In this document: positions 49,206-51,425 of the stretch, piece by piece
Layout of the letters: each line of letters opens with the position of its first letter
Numbering within the stretch: position 1 is the stretch's first letter
Assembly (NCBI GenBank): GCA_003554785.1
Contig: PWHG01000067.1
Coordinates: 1 to 51,425, forward strand
Source: Candidatus Falkowiibacteriota bacterium
GTDB lineage: Bacteria; Patescibacteriota; Patescibacteriia; Patescibacteriales; UBA12465
DNA length: 51,425 bases
Reading direction: 5' to 3'
The notes under the pieces: generated by a model
Database searches by the model: none
What the model was told of the DNA's origin: nothing
The model's input: the letters and a program-made list of their open reading frames with translations, nothing else
Program-made: the position numbers and the translations under genes

Positions 49206-49802
49206 TTATTTTCTTAGAATTTTAAACTGATTTTGAGAAATATCTATTAAGCTTGAAGCTTTAGAATTTCTTGATTTATTTGAATCAATTACTAAATCAG
49301 GTTTATATTTTTTATTTTTAAATACTTCTTCTACTTTAGCAATCGCAATTGGATCTTGTCCACTAAAATTAAAACTGGTGGAAACCAAGGGTTCCCCCAG
49401 TCTCTTTATTATTTTAATAAAAAAATCGTTTTTGGGCAAACGCATAGCCAGACTTCCTCTTTTTTCTAAATTTTTATTTAATTTATTTTTACTTTTTAAA
49501 ATAAAACTAATTGCTTTTTTAGATTGTCTAAATTCAGAAATTTTTTGCCTTTGCCATTGATTAATATAGCTATATTTAGAGGCCATAGCAAGGCTGGAAA
49601 CTAAAAGAATATATGACTTAGATAAATTTCTTCTTTTAATTTTGCCTATCTTTTCAATCGCTTTTTGACTAGATGATAGACATGAATAGCCGTAGATAGT
49701 ATCAGTTTTAATTACAATCACTTTTTGCTTTTTTAAAAAACTAATTATTTTTTTAATTTCCTCATTATTTAAATCCTTTAAATTTTTTTTAACAATCTCC
49801 AT
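49206..49802 (-). CDS. tsaC: TsaC/Sua5-like threonylcarbamoyl-AMP synthase
   Basis: Makes the threonylcarbamoyl-adenylate used for t6A37 modification of ANN-decoding tRNAs. The 198 residues show the YrdC fold: VIVIKTDTIYGYSC, the KxKxR-type segment IGKIKRRNLSKSYILLV, RLP in SLAMRLPKN, and VSTSFNFSGQDPIA. The usual YGL after DTIYG is YGY, a small deviation. The length matches TsaC rather than the longer Sua5, which carries an extra C-terminal domain. It lies two bases after cvpA and ten before ctpA. Confidence 0.88.
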   Translation of the reverse strand: MEIVKKNLKDLNNEEIKKIISFLKKQKVIVIKTDTIYGYSCLSSSQKAIEKIGKIKRRNLSKSYILLVSSLAMASKYSYINQWQRQKISEFRQSKKAISFILKSKNKLNKNLEKRGSLAMRLPKNDFFIKIIKRLGEPLVSTSFNFSGQDPIAIAKVEEVFKNKKYKPDLVIDSNKSRNSKASSLIDISQNQFKILRK

Positions 49803-49804
49803 AT

Positions 49805-50335
49805 TTACTGAGTTTCCATTATTGACTCTACCGCCTTAATCGCTTCAGGCAGAATTGGTAAAAGTATTTGAATAAACCATAGAAGATATGGAACTAGCAT
49901 TGAAGTCTCCATTTGGCTAGAAAATAAGCCATCTAAGAAAGCATATTGATTTATTACATAAACAATTACACCCAAAAACAAAGCACCTTCTAAAAATCCC
50001 AAAACTCCTCCAAGTAATCTGTTGATCAATTTGGTAAAAGGTATAATTGAGATAAATTTAAATAATTTCTCTAAATATACAAAAATCCAATCAATTATTC
50101 TAGTGGCAACAACAAAAAGAACAATAAAGGATAACACCTTTCCCACCCCTTCACCTAGAGAAACATAATTCAAGGACCAATTATAAAAAGGTATATAGTA
50201 ATAGCTAGCAATAATTGCTCCAATCACTAAGCCCAATATTCTACCAAGTAACCTAATTAAACCCTTAGCCAAGCCATTGAAAACAAAACCGGCTAAAAAT
50301 AATATTAATACTAAATCAAACCAAGTAATGATCAT
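49805..50335 (-). CDS. cvpA: CvpA-family membrane protein
   Basis: A 176-residue protein with four hydrophobic segments (about residues 5-22, 28-48, 62-84 and 105-127) and the N-terminal CvpA signature (FDLVLILFLAGFVFNGLAKGLIRLLGRILGLVIG). CvpA is linked to colicin V production and envelope stress in E. coli; its molecular role is still unclear. It lies 15 bases after metG and two bases before tsaC, so it is co-transcribed with both. Confidence 0.82.
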   Translation of the reverse strand: MIITWFDLVLILFLAGFVFNGLAKGLIRLLGRILGLVIGAIIASYYYIPFYNWSLNYVSLGEGVGKVLSFIVLFVVATRIIDWIFVYLEKLFKFISIIPFTKLINRLLGGVLGFLEGALFLGVIVYVINQYAFLDGLFSSQMETSMLVPYLLWFIQILLPILPEAIKAVESIMETQ

Positions 50336-50350
50336 ATGTTTTATTTAAAT

Positions 50351-51425
50351 TTAATTTAACTTAGGAAAAATTGGGGCTATCTTTTTAATCTTTTCCTTTT
50401 TTAAACCTTTTAATATAACTTCACTAGATTGAGGGATAAAAATAGAAGACAGATAAACTGCTTGATAAAATTGAGAAACCAAATCTTTCAAAACTTTCTC
50501 AATTTCTTGTTTATCGTTCATTTTCCAGGGAGCTGATTTAGTTAAACCCTCATCGCAAAAACGTAGCTTTTGCCAGACAACTTGCAGGGCTTCACCTAAT
50601 TTATAGTCTGACATTTTTTGGTAAAATTCATCAAAAAACAAATTATCAGGTTTTTTAAAGTCATCTTCTATTTCAACCTCAATATTATTTTTCTCAATTA
50701 AATTACTAATTCGTGAAGCAAAGTTTCCCAGTACATTGGCTAAATCTGCTTGATATTTAAGTTTAAGGTTAGATTCAGAAAAATCACCATCATAATAAGT
50801 GGAAATATCAGTTAATAAATAATAGCGAAGAGCGTCACTGCCAAACTTATCAACCATTTCAAAGGGATCAACAGTGTTTCCCTCACTTTTGCTAATCTTT
50901 TTTCCATCAGCAGTTAGAAAACCAAAAACTAAAATCTGTTTAGGTGGCTTTAAATCTGCTGACATAAGCATGGCCGGCCACATAGCGCTTTGTTGACGGA
51001 GATTGTCTTTTCCGCAAACCTGAAGGCCGGGCCAAAAGTCATTAAAGTTTTTCTCATCATCTGGCCAATCAAGTGTAGAGATATAGTTAATTAAAGCGTC
51101 AAACCAGACATACATTACCTGCTCGCTATCTCCGGGAACTTCTATGCCATTGGGCATTTTTTCCTTTAGTCGAGAAACAGAGAAATCATTGAGACCGGCT
51201 TTAACAAAACTTTTAATCTCATTTAAGCGATAATTTGGTATTACAAAACTGGGATTTTTATCATAAAAATCTAGAAGTGCTTTTTGGTATTTTGAAAAGC
51301 GGAAAAAGTAATTTTCTTCATCAATTAACTCTAAATCGGCATTGGGATGGTATGGACATCTGCCTTTTTCTAGATCAGAGTCAGATTTTTCCAATTCACA
51401 GCCAACACAGTATTTTACCTGATAA
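50351..51425 (-). CDS. metG: methionyl-tRNA synthetase, N-terminus cut by window edge
   Basis: Class I synthetase for tRNA-Met. The frame continues off the right edge, so the N-terminal HIGH motif is missing; 358 codons remain. Visible are part of the zinc-binding segment (YCVGCE followed by GRCPYHP, reading through the edge region), the catalytic core QVMYVWFDALINYIS and VCGKDNLRQQSAMWPAML, the KMSKS motif as KKISKSEGN, and a helical anticodon-binding domain. There is no C-terminal tRNA-binding extension. An in-frame TTG at 51394 is not the real start because the Cys ligands lie upstream of it. Confidence 0.95.
   Translation of the reverse strand, partial: YQVKYCVGCELEKSDSDLEKGRCPYHPNADLELIDEENYFFRFSKYQKALLDFYDKNPSFVIPNYRLNEIKSFVKAGLNDFSVSRLKEKMPNGIEVPGDSEQVMYVWFDALINYISTLDWPDDEKNFNDFWPGLQVCGKDNLRQQSAMWPAMLMSADLKPPKQILVFGFLTADGKKISKSEGNTVDPFEMVDKFGSDALRYYLLTDISTYYDGDFSESNLKLKYQADLANVLGNFASRISNLIEKNNIEVEIEDDFKKPDNLFFDEFYQKMSDYKLGEALQVVWQKLRFCDEGLTKSAPWKMNDKQEIEKVLKDLVSQFYQAVYLSSIFIPQSSEVILKGLKKEKIKKIAPIFPKLN

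Noticed and set aside
1-51425. tRNA or rRNA genes, CRISPR arrays, transposases, prophage
   Set aside because: All gaps over about 80 bases were read on both strands. None holds a cloverleaf, direct-repeat array or transposase frame. The Xer recombinase has no phage context.

Overview
The window is an AT-rich stretch of bacterial chromosome that most resembles a Candidate Phyla Radiation (Patescibacteria) genome. The reasons are the family set (DUF4012, glycosyl-hydrolase-like GHL15 proteins, a VirD4-like ATPase next to dnaX, a short glucan phosphorylase), trimmed repair proteins, tight gene packing and A-rich leaders without Shine-Dalgarno (SD) sequences. This is an inference from gene content; no rRNA is present and I cannot name the lineage.

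Layout. 1-10400 holds a cut-off membrane protein, a glucan phosphorylase, an MscS channel, uvrB-uvrA-uvrC and rplJ-rplL. The 327-base uvrA-uvrC gap carries signals for two short minus-strand RNAs. rplJL has a recognisable L10 leader overlapping a terminator. 10431-22927 is a cell-surface/polysaccharide region: a PP2C-like/propeller membrane protein, a winged-helix regulator operon with DUF4012, a methyltransferase and a GHL15 protein, then an O-antigen-ligase-like protein, two glycosyltransferases, a lone propeller protein and a Wzz-like protein. 22928-26450 differs from everything around it: higher G+C, strong SD sites on two genes, Bacteroidota-type signal peptides, a beta-barrel protein, a lipoprotein, and two membrane-anchored proteins sharing a domain I cannot name. 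26486-31621 returns to the host style: a glycosyltransferase, a WecG/TagA transferase fused to an RppH-like Nudix domain, gltX and an EnvC/M23 protein. 31734-34219 has a DUF4143 ATPase, a Xer recombinase and a tiny membrane protein. 34227-45352 is a long minus-strand run: ferredoxin, charged protein, VirD4-like ATPase, dnaX, serS, a long GHL15-FG-GAP protein, an anchored surface protein, alr and ftsQ. 45574-51425 holds rpmA, pyrG, a small unknown gene, and the minus-strand set metG (cut by the edge), cvpA, tsaC-like and ctpA.

How it fits together. Core information processing (repair, tRNA charging, replication, ribosomal proteins) is interleaved with envelope construction. The most unusual points are the foreign-looking secretory block; matched domain losses in UvrA, UvrB and UvrC, including the UVR element from both UvrB and UvrC; two unannotated small RNAs between uvrA and uvrC; the L10 leader/terminator switch; an A7-TGA slip site at the domain III/IV boundary of dnaX; and the glycosyltransferase-Nudix fusion. 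Promoters often have the extended -10 form TGCTATAAT, and several sit so close to genes that they decide the start codon.
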